Of a DNA stretch of 40,186 nt, positions 14,212 to 22,524 are shown in pieces. The position numbers and the translations under genes were made by a program. Source of the DNA: Campylobacteraceae bacterium (GTDB lineage: Bacteria > Campylobacterota > Campylobacteria > Campylobacterales > Sulfurospirillaceae); assembly GCA_027050775.1 (NCBI GenBank), contig JALUBH010000005.1, positions 1 through 40,186 of the forward strand, written 5' to 3'. The notes under the pieces were generated by a model. That model saw nothing but the letters and a program-made list of their open reading frames with translations, was not told where the DNA came from and ran no database searches. Positions within the stretch are counted from its first letter, which is position 1. Each line of letters opens with the position of its first letter.

Positions 14212-15743
14212 TGAAACTAGATTTTAATGTTTTATTTGTCTTAGGACTGGCAAATTATGGGGCAGGCTATGGACTGCATGAAAGTTACAATATAAATATA
14301 GCAGCGGTTGTGCTGGTGCTGTTTGTTGTTGAATACTACATTTACAGGTACTTTTTTAGGCAATACAGAAATGTGAACGATCGAATGTACTACTTTGGAG
14401 CGTGGGAGATGGGTAGTTATCCTAACTTTTATTCCCAAACCGAGGGAAACAGGTGGACAAAGGCAAGTGTCGTAAAAAGAGGGATGAAAAACGGTGATCT
14501 GTTTTTGGATAAATTTAGATTTGATTGGAGCGTAAAGAAGTATTTTAAACTATTCTCTTTTAAGAAAAGATTGGAAAACTTTAGATGCAATACAAACTCA
14601 AAAGATATGATAAAAAGTGCGGTGGTGATTGGAGCTATGGGAAGTGGTAAAACAGAATTTTATAACTCAATTTTAGCTCAAAACAAATTTAAAAGATACC
14701 TTATAAACGATACAAAAGGAGATTTTACACAAAAATTCTACAATGAGAGAAGAGATATTATACTCAATCCCTATGACGAGAGAGGCAGTGCCTGGAATCC
14801 ATTCGAGGAGGATAGCGATTTTATCGTAGAAATATTCATTGAAAATCTTTTTAATGCGATCGCCGGAGACAAGAAGGACTTTTTTAGTGGTAGCATGAAA
14901 GATAGATATATGGCTCTTTTTAACGAGATACACTATAAAAAAAGCTCTTTAAGTGCTGCGCAAAAACTTGATCTATTTGTAACTGAATTAAAAAAATACT
15001 TTAAAGAGGCAAGAGCAAGTGGAAGGACAAGCGAAGCTGATGTGGCCAGCACCATGAAACTTACTTTTGAATTTTTTGAATATTTGAATTTTTGTATCCA
15101 AAATGGTGTTAAAACTTTTACTATCAAAAAGTTCCTGGAAAGTGAGAATACAAAGCTTTTTATGCTTGTGAGAGAAGATCAGAAAAGTAAACTTATGCCT
15201 TTTTTTACAGGCTTTTTAGCTACATTTGTAGCAGTGCTTCTATCTCGACAAGATGATAAGGAGAATCTAACAGGTATAATCTTAGACGAGTACTTAAGCT
15301 TTGCGAAGAACCTTGATGTAAATACTCTTAATAATTTGCACACGCAAATAAGGAGTAAAGGGGGATGCCTGATATCGGGAACTCAATTTTTGCCCGAAAA
15401 AGATAATAAAGAGATAGCTCAAAATATCTTAAATAGTGCAAGATATTGGTTTATATTTGAAACGATTGATAATTTTACTCTTAAAAAAATAAATGAAACT
15501 ATAGGAAGAGTAAGATACCAAAAGGAGAGTAAAGACAGAAAATCAAAAACATACAGAGTGGAGGAAAACGATTTAATTAACACATCCATAATGCAAAGTC
15601 TTGGTAAAAAGTTTGAGCATATAACTTTTGTAGCTACTAAAAAGATACTTTATAAAGGTTACACTCCTGTAGTAAATTTGGAAAAAAGGAATGAAAACTT
15701 TGTGAAGAGTGAAAATATCAAGAAATTTTACCAAAGTAAATAA
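14211..15743 (+). CDS. VirD4/TraD-type coupling protein (510 aa)
   Basis: T4SS coupling proteins are membrane-bound hexameric ATPases that dock the relaxosome to the secretion channel. The N-terminus has two hydrophobic stretches (about 8-22 and 30-48). Walker A is GAMGSGKT at 141-148, followed by RYLINDTKGDFTQKFY and LNPYDERGSAWNPFEE, a combination characteristic of the TraD/TrwB branch. Walker B is IILDEYLSFA at about 355-364, with the QIRSKGGCLISGTQ motif after it. It is smaller than F TraD and lacks a long C-terminal extension. Partners are the relaxase and ArdC-like protein encoded upstream, whose tails may be its substrates. Confidence 0.9.
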   Translation: MKLDFNVLFVLGLANYGAGYGLHESYNINIAAVVLVLFVVEYYIYRYFFRQYRNVNDRMYYFGAWEMGSYPNFYSQTEGNRWTKASVVKRGMKNGDLFLDKFRFDWSVKKYFKLFSFKKRLENFRCNTNSKDMIKSAVVIGAMGSGKTEFYNSILAQNKFKRYLINDTKGDFTQKFYNERRDIILNPYDERGSAWNPFEEDSDFIVEIFIENLFNAIAGDKKDFFSGSMKDRYMALFNEIHYKKSSLSAAQKLDLFVTELKKYFKEARASGRTSEADVASTMKLTFEFFEYLNFCIQNGVKTFTIKKFLESENTKLFMLVREDQKSKLMPFFTGFLATFVAVLLSRQDDKENLTGIILDEYLSFAKNLDVNTLNNLHTQIRSKGGCLISGTQFLPEKDNKEIAQNILNSARYWFIFETIDNFTLKKINETIGRVRYQKESKDRKSKTYRVEENDLINTSIMQSLGKKFEHITFVATKKILYKGYTPVVNLEKRNENFVKSENIKKFYQSK

Positions 15744-15751
15744 ATAGCAAA

Positions 15752-15766
15752 TTGTGAATAGAGGTA
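15752..15766 (+). repeat. TTGTGAATANAGNTA motif upstream of the large membrane-protein gene
   Basis: It reads TTGTGAATAGAGGTA, nine bases after the coupling-protein stop and 36 bases (from its GTG) before the ATG at 15790. The GTG is in frame with the gene, but the signal peptide and ribosome site favour 15790. Confidence 0.75.
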
Positions 15767-15789
15767 AGAACATAAAAAAGGAGAAAAAA

Positions 15790-18621
15790 ATGAAAAAATT
15801 AATGTTGATGCTTTTAGCATTCATGCCTCTATTCGCAGCTTATACAGGTGTTGTGCCTTGCAATATTGTTTATACGCAAAATGGTGTTACACTTATGAAC
15901 GAGATAGGCAACACCAGGGCAGAGTGTACTCGTTTGCAAGACAAAAAAGCATATCTTATAAGCGCTAATAATGCGGCAGTAAACGGCGGCTGCGGGCTTG
16001 AAAGTAACGATTTAAGTCAGCTAAATTACAAAAATAATGTTTTAAAAGACGGATTACAAACCTTAAATCTAGATGCTTTTAGATTTGACAACTTTAACGA
16101 TATAAGTGGCTTTAAGTGCCCTAAATATAGCACTTTACCTGCTGCAAAAAAAGGCATAAAAACTGAGGCAACTATCACAAATATTGACTTTTACACCGGT
16201 GATTATACTTGTGTCTATAACTTTTTAAATTCAAAAAGTTTTTATAAATTAAGATTAAATAATAAAAGTTGTAAATCTGCATTGAAAGCTAGCACAAACC
16301 AAATTCAAAATATTAATTCTATGGCAAATATAAATTTTACAGATTATGGTATTTATAATAATGATGATTTATCCGCATACAAAAGCAACGAAAAATATTC
16401 TATTTTTAATTTTAGCCAAAACATAAAAGATGTATATGATGAATTACAAAGCGGTATCGACTCTCTAAAAAGTGAAAGAAACAAGAAAAAAACCTTTATA
16501 GACATTAAAAATGATTTAGATTCTCACAAACATTTTCAATATACTCTGCCGAGTTTAATAACCGGTATCATCACAACCGATCCTGATTTCTTTCAAAATA
16601 GGGTTATCGGCGAAAATGGAGATTTGCAAATTAGACCTACACCTGCGATTTTTAGTAAGGATACCGGTGTGGCTTCTTTTGTGGATACAATTGACAGAAA
16701 ACTATGGGGCTTTTACTATTACCTCATGAAAAACATGGGTACAGCGTTTGGAAACATAATCACATTAATTTTTGGATTAGGAACTATTGGTGTTTTTGGT
16801 TTTGCGTATATCAAAAAAACTGCTTTGATGCATAAACAAAACTCAGGCATGGAAGATTTTAATTTTTTGACAAAATTTTTAGGAGTTTTTGCAACTTTTA
16901 CTTTTTTTGCAGCGCCTATTATACCTACTCATAGTACAATTCCCGACCAGTTTATCTATCACAATAATGGCGATGTGGCGGTGAGCAAAGATGTTTCTCA
17001 CAATAGCACTCTGATAAAAACTTTTTTAAGATTTGTATTTCAAAAGGGCACATTTTGGGCAAACGAGGTGAACGATTATGGATATTACAGCTATTTAAAA
17101 TATATCGAAAATAATTACGGAAATTTCAAAACCGACAATTTAACAAAAAATTACAAGGATAATGTCAGTGTACTTTTACAAAAGCAAGTACTCTTAAAAG
17201 AAAAAGTAAACTTTTTTGAGCAAACCTGCGGTTTTAACTATTACAGTGTGCTTGAAAATAATCAAGATTTGCCAAATTATTACGGAGGACAAACTAATGG
17301 AATTAATTTCTTAAAAGACAACCCATTAGGCTTTACAAAAGTAGATTATAACTTTTGCTCTACTCTTTATAGCCAAATTCAACAGCAAACAAAAGACAAT
17401 TTACTAGACTATAGATTTACCCTGGATAGATACGACCAAATCGCCAATAAAATCGATGATATTAATCATTATGACCTAGAAAACATGAATAATTTCTTGA
17501 CGGAAGCAGTTGGCTACAACAATAAACTAGGTTGGATGAGCGTCGCCCTTGTACCAAGCTTAACACAAATATTTGAAATCAAAGATATCTTGAAATATGC
17601 AGACAGTTACAATTCAAAAGCAAATGATAAGCTGGTCGGAACTATAGGCACGATGGATCAAAAGCAAAAAAATCTTATTAGAGACAAACAAAACGAGCTT
17701 TTTAAAGGCAATAGTAAAAAATCGTGGTGGACAAGTATTTGGGAGACTACAAAAGAAAAAGCAAAAGATGCCGGTCAATTTACACAAAATATGTTTAGCA
17801 GAGGCATGAATTATCTAAGTATAGGCAATGGCAATGTACTGGGCTGGACAGCAGCAAAAGCAATGTATTCCATTTTTCCTGGTTTTAGCGAAGTAAAAGA
17901 TAGTGTAAAAAATAGTGGTATTGCTGCTATTTTTGCAAACGGGGTAAGTACAATAACAAGTAAAATTCCTGGTATAGGCGTAGTCACAAAATTAGCATCA
18001 TTTGTAGGTAGTAGCAAGGATGCCGGTGGTATTTTAGTCTACTTAATCAATTATACATTATCAATTCTGCTTTATGGATTCTTGATTTCTACGCTTGCGC
18101 TAATGCTTATTACTGCTTTAATTATAATCAAAATTATTTACTATTTTGTGGAAATGATCGTTGCAGTTTTTGTATCTTTGGCGGTTATGCTTTGGAGTTT
18201 GGTTTTTGATAAAAACCAAGCATATAGCAGTGTTGGAGAGTTTTTTTATAAAGTTGTTTTACTTGCTTTTACTCCAATTACTATTGTCCTTAGTGTGTAT
18301 GTTTATATTTTTTCTAAGGCGACACTGTATTGGCTTTATAGCATGCTTATGGAGGCGGTTTACCATATTTCGACTACAAGTGGGACTGATGTAAAGGGAC
18401 ATAGTCTGACCGGTGCTTTCACCCAGGTGCAAATTTACGCTATTTATAACTTGGGTGACATCATCTTAAGTTTTCTATCTATCTTTTTAGCGTACTCGAT
18501 AATTTTTAGCTTCAATAGCTGGATGATGGATTATTTCGGGCACAAAGGACAAAATGGCCTTAAAAAAGGATTCGATCATGTGGCGGACGAGTTTAAGCAA
18601 AAAGCTTTGAGTAAAGCATAA
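15790..18621 (+). CDS. Large polytopic transfer protein, VirB6/TraG-like in architecture (943 aa)
   Basis: The start is the ATG at 15790 with AAAAAGGAG upstream; it gives a classic signal peptide (MKKLMLMLLAFMPLFAAY). A large Cys-containing extracytoplasmic domain follows (about 20-300). Hydrophobic segments then lie around residue 320 (NIITLIFGLGTIGVFGFAY), 360 (FLGVFATFTFFAAPII), 755-800 (TLSILLYGFLIST... and IIIKIIYYFVEMIVAV), 825-845 and 890-915, separated by a second large domain. Polytopic proteins with big periplasmic domains next to a coupling gene serve in the inner-membrane channel or mating-pair stabilisation of T4SS. The assignment rests on architecture and position; no specific motif is recognised. 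Confidence 0.65.
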   Translation: MKKLMLMLLAFMPLFAAYTGVVPCNIVYTQNGVTLMNEIGNTRAECTRLQDKKAYLISANNAAVNGGCGLESNDLSQLNYKNNVLKDGLQTLNLDAFRFDNFNDISGFKCPKYSTLPAAKKGIKTEATITNIDFYTGDYTCVYNFLNSKSFYKLRLNNKSCKSALKASTNQIQNINSMANINFTDYGIYNNDDLSAYKSNEKYSIFNFSQNIKDVYDELQSGIDSLKSERNKKKTFIDIKNDLDSHKHFQYTLPSLITGIITTDPDFFQNRVIGENGDLQIRPTPAIFSKDTGVASFVDTIDRKLWGFYYYLMKNMGTAFGNIITLIFGLGTIGVFGFAYIKKTALMHKQNSGMEDFNFLTKFLGVFATFTFFAAPIIPTHSTIPDQFIYHNNGDVAVSKDVSHNSTLIKTFLRFVFQKGTFWANEVNDYGYYSYLKYIENNYGNFKTDNLTKNYKDNVSVLLQKQVLLKEKVNFFEQTCGFNYYSVLENNQDLPNYYGGQTNGINFLKDNPLGFTKVDYNFCSTLYSQIQQQTKDNLLDYRFTLDRYDQIANKIDDINHYDLENMNNFLTEAVGYNNKLGWMSVALVPSLTQIFEIKDILKYADSYNSKANDKLVGTIGTMDQKQKNLIRDKQNELFKGNSKKSWWTSIWETTKEKAKDAGQFTQNMFSRGMNYLSIGNGNVLGWTAAKAMYSIFPGFSEVKDSVKNSGIAAIFANGVSTITSKIPGIGVVTKLASFVGSSKDAGGILVYLINYTLSILLYGFLISTLALMLITALIIIKIIYYFVEMIVAVFVSLAVMLWSLVFDKNQAYSSVGEFFYKVVLLAFTPITIVLSVYVYIFSKATLYWLYSMLMEAVYHISTTSGTDVKGHSLTGAFTQVQIYAIYNLGDIILSFLSIFLAYSIIFSFNSWMMDYFGHKGQNGLKKGFDHVADEFKQKALSKA

Positions 18622-18636
18622 TTGTGAATATAGATA
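18622..18636 (+). repeat. TTGTGAATANAGNTA motif
   Basis: It reads TTGTGAATATAGATA immediately after the stop at 18621, with 37 bases from its GTG to the ATG at 18661. Confidence 0.75.
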
Positions 18637-18660
18637 AGAAAACAAAAATAAGGACTTAAA

Positions 18661-19401
18661 ATGAGAGAAGAAAGATTTGAAATATTCTTAAAAGATTACT
18701 ACAGAGTTGGATACAATCCAACTCTTAATCCAATGAAACCGTTTTTATTTAATTCAAATGGGATTTTATTTGGTGGTTGGTACTATGGAGACAGTAATAC
18801 AAATAATTATTACATCACATTGAAAAATGAGTATTATAAGGAACATATTGAGGCAATTGTTAAACAGGAGAATATTAAGGATCAAGATTTACTTAATACT
18901 ACTTTTTCTTTAGTGATGTATGAGGGTGCTTGCAAAAAGAGTCTATACACTAAGGGGGAAGTATATTCTCAATATAGGCTAATTATTATTCATCCTACAA
19001 AGGTAAAGAGCGGTAAAATTTTAGAGTTTGAATATGTTCAAGACAAAAACTTAGAGAATAATATATTGTTACTCAAAAGCAAATATCTATACAGAGACAT
19101 GGAAGAGTGTGCCAAAGATTTTGAAATGGTTAAGCTTTTTATAAATACTTTGGTTAAAAAATATAAGAACAAAAATTCTATTGATAATTTGAAGAAAATT
19201 TGTGCAGATCTTGAATTAAGCGAGCAAACACTTTTTTCATGGAAGAAGAAAAATCCAAAAGTATATGAAGCTATGATTAATGGACATTTTTATAAAAAAA
19301 TTAGTGAAACAATTGATTGTCTTTCTTCAATACCTTCTATTCAAAAAGGCACTTGGAATTGTAGTCAATTGATGAGATATCCGGATGGAACAGAGTTGTA
19401 A
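18661..19401 (+). CDS. Hypothetical protein with HTH-like C-terminal segment (246 aa)
   Basis: The start has TAAGGA upstream. The first two thirds contain a soluble mixed alpha/beta region (FGGWYYGDSNTNNYYITLKN, LIIIHPTKVKSGKILEFEYV). Around residues 175-205 a helical stretch, NLKKICADLELSEQTLFSW, resembles an HTH of the kind that ends in a Trp-Lys-Lys recognition helix (SWKKKNPKVYEAM). A DNA-binding role is possible. No known family is recognised. It is followed by a membrane-protein gene with strong ribosome site, in the same operon. Confidence 0.55.
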   Translation: MREERFEIFLKDYYRVGYNPTLNPMKPFLFNSNGILFGGWYYGDSNTNNYYITLKNEYYKEHIEAIVKQENIKDQDLLNTTFSLVMYEGACKKSLYTKGEVYSQYRLIIIHPTKVKSGKILEFEYVQDKNLENNILLLKSKYLYRDMEECAKDFEMVKLFINTLVKKYKNKNSIDNLKKICADLELSEQTLFSWKKKNPKVYEAMINGHFYKKISETIDCLSSIPSIQKGTWNCSQLMRYPDGTEL

Positions 19402-19423
19402 AATGAAAAATGAGGAGGAAGAA

Positions 19424-19861
19424 ATGGAAGAGACAACTAAAATAAAAAGAAAAACAACGAGGTGGGGAAGATATTTTCCGATCTCGTCCACTTTGGTGGA
19501 TATGGTTTTTTTGACTAAGTTAACAAGCTGGACATCAGATTCGTTTAAATTTACGAAGGACTGGGGAAAAGTAGACAAAGAGTACGCAAATATGGCTCAT
19601 GTAAATGCTTTGGGTGAGACTATGTGGTGGCTTCTGAAGATTGCTATTTGGGTATATTCTGCTTCTTTTGTGATTTTTGCTATGTTTTGGGAGCTACCTA
19701 CAATAGCGACTTATGGAATGCTGAGAGATGCAAGCTTAAAAATATTTGGGAAATGGAATTGGTTTTTGAGAATCATAGCTATTTTTCTAACTCTTGGGAT
19801 ACTTGGGCTTTATATATTTTTTATTGGCAGCAATATGCCTAACCCTGATAGATTGGTTTAA
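19424..19861 (+). CDS. Membrane protein with YFPIS motif (145 aa)
   Basis: I choose the ATG at 19424 because AGGAGG sits five bases upstream; in-frame ATGs at 19385 and 19403 lack such a site. After a charged start (EETTKIKRKTTRWGR) the sequence reads RYFPISSTLVDMVFL, similar to YYFPISTFLLDLFVE in the protein at 4957-5733. Two hydrophobic segments follow (about 70-93, WWLLKIAIWVYSASFVIFAM, and 115-137, FLRIIAIFLTLGILGLYIFFI). It is probably an inner-membrane component of the element. Function unknown. Confidence 0.6.
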   Translation: MEETTKIKRKTTRWGRYFPISSTLVDMVFLTKLTSWTSDSFKFTKDWGKVDKEYANMAHVNALGETMWWLLKIAIWVYSASFVIFAMFWELPTIATYGMLRDASLKIFGKWNWFLRIIAIFLTLGILGLYIFFIGSNMPNPDRLV

Positions 19862-19863
19862 AA

Positions 19864-19878
19864 TTGTGAATAAAGATA
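19864..19878 (+). repeat. TTGTGAATANAGNTA motif
   Basis: It reads TTGTGAATAAAGATA right after the stop at 19861, with 32 bases from its GTG to the ATG at 19898. Confidence 0.75.
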
Positions 19879-19897
19879 TAGATGAAAGGAGAAAAAC

Positions 19898-20158
19898 ATG
19901 TTAATGGGAAGAGATACAAATGGATATGAGCAGAGAGGAGTAAATATGAATGTTGAATGCGAAAAGGAGGAGAGAAAAGGTGTGAGACCTTCTATTCTTG
20001 ATATGTTTGAAAAAGACATCATCCACTACTTGGAAATTGGCTTACCTACTAAATCTATTATGAAATTGGTAAATGATAGGTTTAATGAGCTAGGGATAAG
20101 AGAAGTGAGTGAAAGGGCTATGAGATATTACATAAATAACAGGATAAAAGCAAAATAA
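19898..20158 (+). CDS. Small HTH protein (86 aa)
   Basis: The ATG at 19898 follows AAAGGAG with six-base spacing; later ATGs exist but are less well placed. Residues about 30-84 form a homeodomain-like HTH: RPSILDMFEKDIIHYLEIG, PTKSIMKLVNDRF, then REVSERAMRYYINNR. The plan resembles the 101-aa protein after the ParA-like gene. The similarity suggests a shared small DNA-binding fold used twice in the element, perhaps binding related sites. It is followed 14 bases later by the ankyrin-repeat gene. Confidence 0.55.
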   Translation: MLMGRDTNGYEQRGVNMNVECEKEERKGVRPSILDMFEKDIIHYLEIGLPTKSIMKLVNDRFNELGIREVSERAMRYYINNRIKAK

Positions 20159-20172
20159 TATAAGGACATAAA

Positions 20173-21165
20173 ATGTTTAATGAAACCATTTTGCACAAAC
20201 TAGCGAATCAAAAAGATGTAAAAAAGGAGATGTTTTTTGAGCACTTAGACCTAGGGGCAGATGTAAACCAGGTTGATTTAATGAAAGACTCTCCTATTGG
20301 CTTGCTTTTATACAATAAAAGAGAAGACATCGTGGAGGCTATTTTAGAAAAATATCCCAAAAGTGTAAATCCTTCTCTTTTCTTGAGAGATATTTTAAAT
20401 ATCTTGAATGAAAAAGAGAAGAAAAAACATCTAAAAATATTTCAAAATTTTATGAAAAAAAATGATCTTTACAATAATCCTACTAAAAAGTTTTCCGAGC
20501 AAGTTGTAAAAATAGGTAAACGAGCCGCAGAAGATGGGGAAAGCGGTTTAGTTATGGAACTGTTAAAAATACAAGTTACAAACAGGAGTAAGCTGTTTAA
20601 GGGTGTGTTTTCTGCTGCTTTTAAAACAGGAGATATAAAACTCGTAGAAAAGCTTTTTAATGAGCATAAAAATCAACTTCGGGTTGCTATTGAAAACGAT
20701 GATGGCTTATTGCATCATGCGTGTAAAAACGGAGACTATTTTTTGACGATCTTTGCGTTAAAGCATTTTTCTTCAGATACCGAATATTTTATCTCAGGAG
20801 AAGAGCTGAAGGGGAGAAATGAGGTCTTAACCTATCCTCCTTTAAGTTGGGCTGTTTTTTCAAAAAATAAAAAAGTAATCTTTGAAATGGTTGATACGAT
20901 ATATGCTCAAGGCGTCCAAAAAATCAATTTTTTAGCTAACAATACAAAAGAAAAGCAATATGATCCTCTCGCTATAGCTCTACATAGTAGAGATTACGAT
21001 ATTTCTGAGTTTTTGCTGAACAATGGTTATTTTACTAATCAATATGTTTTTAAAAATTTACGAGAAGAGCGTGCAGAAGATGGTGCCAAATTGGAAATGC
21101 TGGCAACTATGAATACAGAGAGCACTTTTAAGGATATAACTCTTAAGAAAAACATGCCATTTTAG
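20173..21165 (+). CDS. Ankyrin-repeat protein (330 aa)
   Basis: Ankyrin-like units are visible: LGADVNQVDLMKDSPIGLLL near the start, then DDGLLHHACKNGDYFLTIFAL, YPPLSWAVFSKNKKVIFEMV, and YDPLAIALHSRDYDISEFLLNNGY. The units are divergent, and the middle (about 75-150) is helical and without clear repeats. Ankyrin domains bind other proteins. There is no signal peptide or enzymatic motif. It is the last gene of the rightward transfer operon and overlaps the convergent repressor gene by four bases. It could be a host-interaction, entry-exclusion or defence-interfering factor; none of these is supported directly. Confidence 0.7.
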   Translation: MFNETILHKLANQKDVKKEMFFEHLDLGADVNQVDLMKDSPIGLLLYNKREDIVEAILEKYPKSVNPSLFLRDILNILNEKEKKKHLKIFQNFMKKNDLYNNPTKKFSEQVVKIGKRAAEDGESGLVMELLKIQVTNRSKLFKGVFSAAFKTGDIKLVEKLFNEHKNQLRVAIENDDGLLHHACKNGDYFLTIFALKHFSSDTEYFISGEELKGRNEVLTYPPLSWAVFSKNKKVIFEMVDTIYAQGVQKINFLANNTKEKQYDPLAIALHSRDYDISEFLLNNGYFTNQYVFKNLREERAEDGAKLEMLATMNTESTFKDITLKKNMPF

Positions 21166-21530
21166 TTGTTTTTATTTTCTTTATAAAATTTATCTAGCAA
21201 ATTTTCAAACTCATCTTCTTTGCTCTTCATTCTGCTTACAATCAAGGCTCTTTGAAAGGAATGGTAAATAGGGTCCTGCTCTTCTCTTAGTTCCATTACT
21301 TTTTTTTCATGCAAGCAAAAGATATCTTCTTCATTTTTAGCAAAAAAATCTGTTGGGATATTGTATTTTTGGGCAAACAAGGATAGGTACTTGTCTGGAA
21401 TTTTGTCTCTTCTTTTCCATGCTTCGACGGCACTATGCGTTGTTTGGAGCAAGTCAGCAATTTCTTTGCTACCTTCAACATTTCCAATTATTTCAAAAAT
21501 TTTTAAAATTTTTTTTGCACTTAATTGCAT
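21162..21530 (-). CDS. XRE-family/phage-CI-like repressor (122 aa)
   Basis: Residues about 4-55 form the HTH of CI-like repressors: KILKIFEIIGNVEGSKEIADL, then THSAVEAWKRRDKIPDKYL, and YNIPTDFF. The C-terminal half is helical (ALIVSRMKSKEDEFENLLDKF) and short, with no S24 protease domain, so RecA-triggered self-cleavage is not expected. The gene reads away from the replication-like operon, and a symmetric operator lies between them at 21599-21621. It should hold that operon in check, much as an ICE or prophage switch does. Confidence 0.75.
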   Translation of the reverse strand: MQLSAKKILKIFEIIGNVEGSKEIADLLQTTHSAVEAWKRRDKIPDKYLSLFAQKYNIPTDFFAKNEEDIFCLHEKKVMELREEQDPIYHSFQRALIVSRMKSKEDEFENLLDKFYKENKNN

Positions 21531-21558
21531 TTTTTTTAATTCCTTTTTGTATAATTAA

Positions 21559-21621
21559 TTGACTTTTATGTAATATTATGGTACAATTACATATAATAAA
21601 TAAACAAAATGTTTGTTTATT
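21559..21621 (+). promoter_or_regulatory. Rightward promoter and symmetric repressor operator
   Basis: TTGACT (21559-21564) and TACAAT (21582-21587) are 17 bases apart, a near-consensus promoter reading right. A 23-bp inverted repeat follows (arms AATAAACAAA 21599-21608 and TTTGTTTATT 21612-21621), just after the expected start. On the other strand a TATAAT box (21627-21632) with a weak -35 could drive the repressor. One bound site could then block both directions. Confidence 0.7.
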
Positions 21622-21764
21622 GTGTTATTATAGCTAAAAATCTTTAAATGAAGAAATCTTCAAAAAAATTTTTTTATAATATTTTTTTGTTTTAACCTCT
21701 AAAAATATTATAATACATACATAAAAAGTTAAAAACTAAACAAAAAAGGAGAAAAAATAAGTTT

Positions 21765-21850
21765 GCAGACCCAAGATTTGGCGATCCCACGGGTCTGCTT
21801 AGTCCGTCAGGGACTCTTAATTCTAGCATATTTTTGCTTTAAGAGTCCTT
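21765..21850 (+). promoter_or_regulatory. Structured leader with two hairpins and an alternative pairing
   Basis: Stem I pairs GCAGACCC (21765-21772) with GGGTCTGC (21791-21798). Stem II pairs GGACTCTTA (21811-21819) with TAAGAGTCC (21840-21848). AGTCC at 21801-21805 can pair instead with GGACT at 21811-21815, excluding stem II. The block is far more GC-rich than its surroundings and lies between an unused ribosome site (about 21747) and the ATG at 21874. Such leaders control plasmid and phage replication genes by attenuation or antisense RNA; that function is inferred. Confidence 0.55.
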
Positions 21851-21873
21851 TAAGTTTATTTAAAGGATTAAAA

Positions 21874-22524
21874 ATGTATACAACTTCGGAATTGATTATC
21901 AATTCAAAAAAGTTTACAAAAGTTGAAGATTTATATCTTAACTTCGACTTAATTTCAGATTTACTTAAGGAAGATGTGCAAAGAATTTGCTTGGCAAAAA
22001 ATATTTTCTTTTCGGATTTTGACGCATCTTTTGCGACTTCGGTTGCTCAAACTCGGGCAACCCTCACTAAAAAGCACTTAAGAGCAATCAAGAAAAGATT
22101 TTTTGCATGCAAAAATTTAAAAAGTGCAATCAATTTTTTAATATCTCGAATATTAAATAATATGCTAAATGCGAATGATACAAAGCGTAAATTTGCATTT
22201 AAAGCCCCAAAATTCGCAAGTTTGGAAGATTATAACATAAGTAAAAGTTATAACATTGATACAGAAATCGAGTTAGAAAATTTGGAAAATACAGATAAAG
22301 AAATCATCAAACAAGGCTTAAAAAAGGTTTGGGAAGATGGCAAATTTGATGCAGATTTTGACCTTCAGGACTTGAAAGATTTATGTTCTAAATATAATAT
22401 TAACTTATATAATGTGATTGATGAAAAAGAGCTAGAATTGCCGAATTTAGGCACTTATCAGCTTGAAAGCGGGTTGAAACAAGGGTTTTTTGTATTCTAT
22501 TTTGATGAGGAGGCGGCAGCGTGA
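21874..22524 (+). CDS. Hypothetical protein of the replication-like operon (216 aa)
   Basis: I start at the ATG at 21874, preceded by AAAGGA. An in-frame TTG at 21763 would add translated hairpin sequence and is less likely. The protein is helical and charged, with a basic middle (LTKKHLRAIKKRFFACKNLKSAINFLIS) and an acidic end (FYFDEEAAA). No motif for polymerase, helicase or primase is seen. Its stop overlaps the GTG start of the next gene (GTGA). As first gene after a regulated leader, it may be a replication or excision control protein. Confidence 0.55.
   Translation: MYTTSELIINSKKFTKVEDLYLNFDLISDLLKEDVQRICLAKNIFFSDFDASFATSVAQTRATLTKKHLRAIKKRFFACKNLKSAINFLISRILNNMLNANDTKRKFAFKAPKFASLEDYNISKSYNIDTEIELENLENTDKEIIKQGLKKVWEDGKFDADFDLQDLKDLCSKYNINLYNVIDEKELELPNLGTYQLESGLKQGFFVFYFDEEAAA

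Noticed and set aside
15754-15789. GTG 15754 as start of the large membrane protein
   Set aside because: It would bury the signal peptide behind 12 charged residues; the GTG belongs to the repeated motif.
21763-21873. Longer start (TTG 21763) for the gene at 21874
   Set aside because: It would translate the hairpin region into an unlikely sequence; the ATG at 21874 has its own ribosome site.
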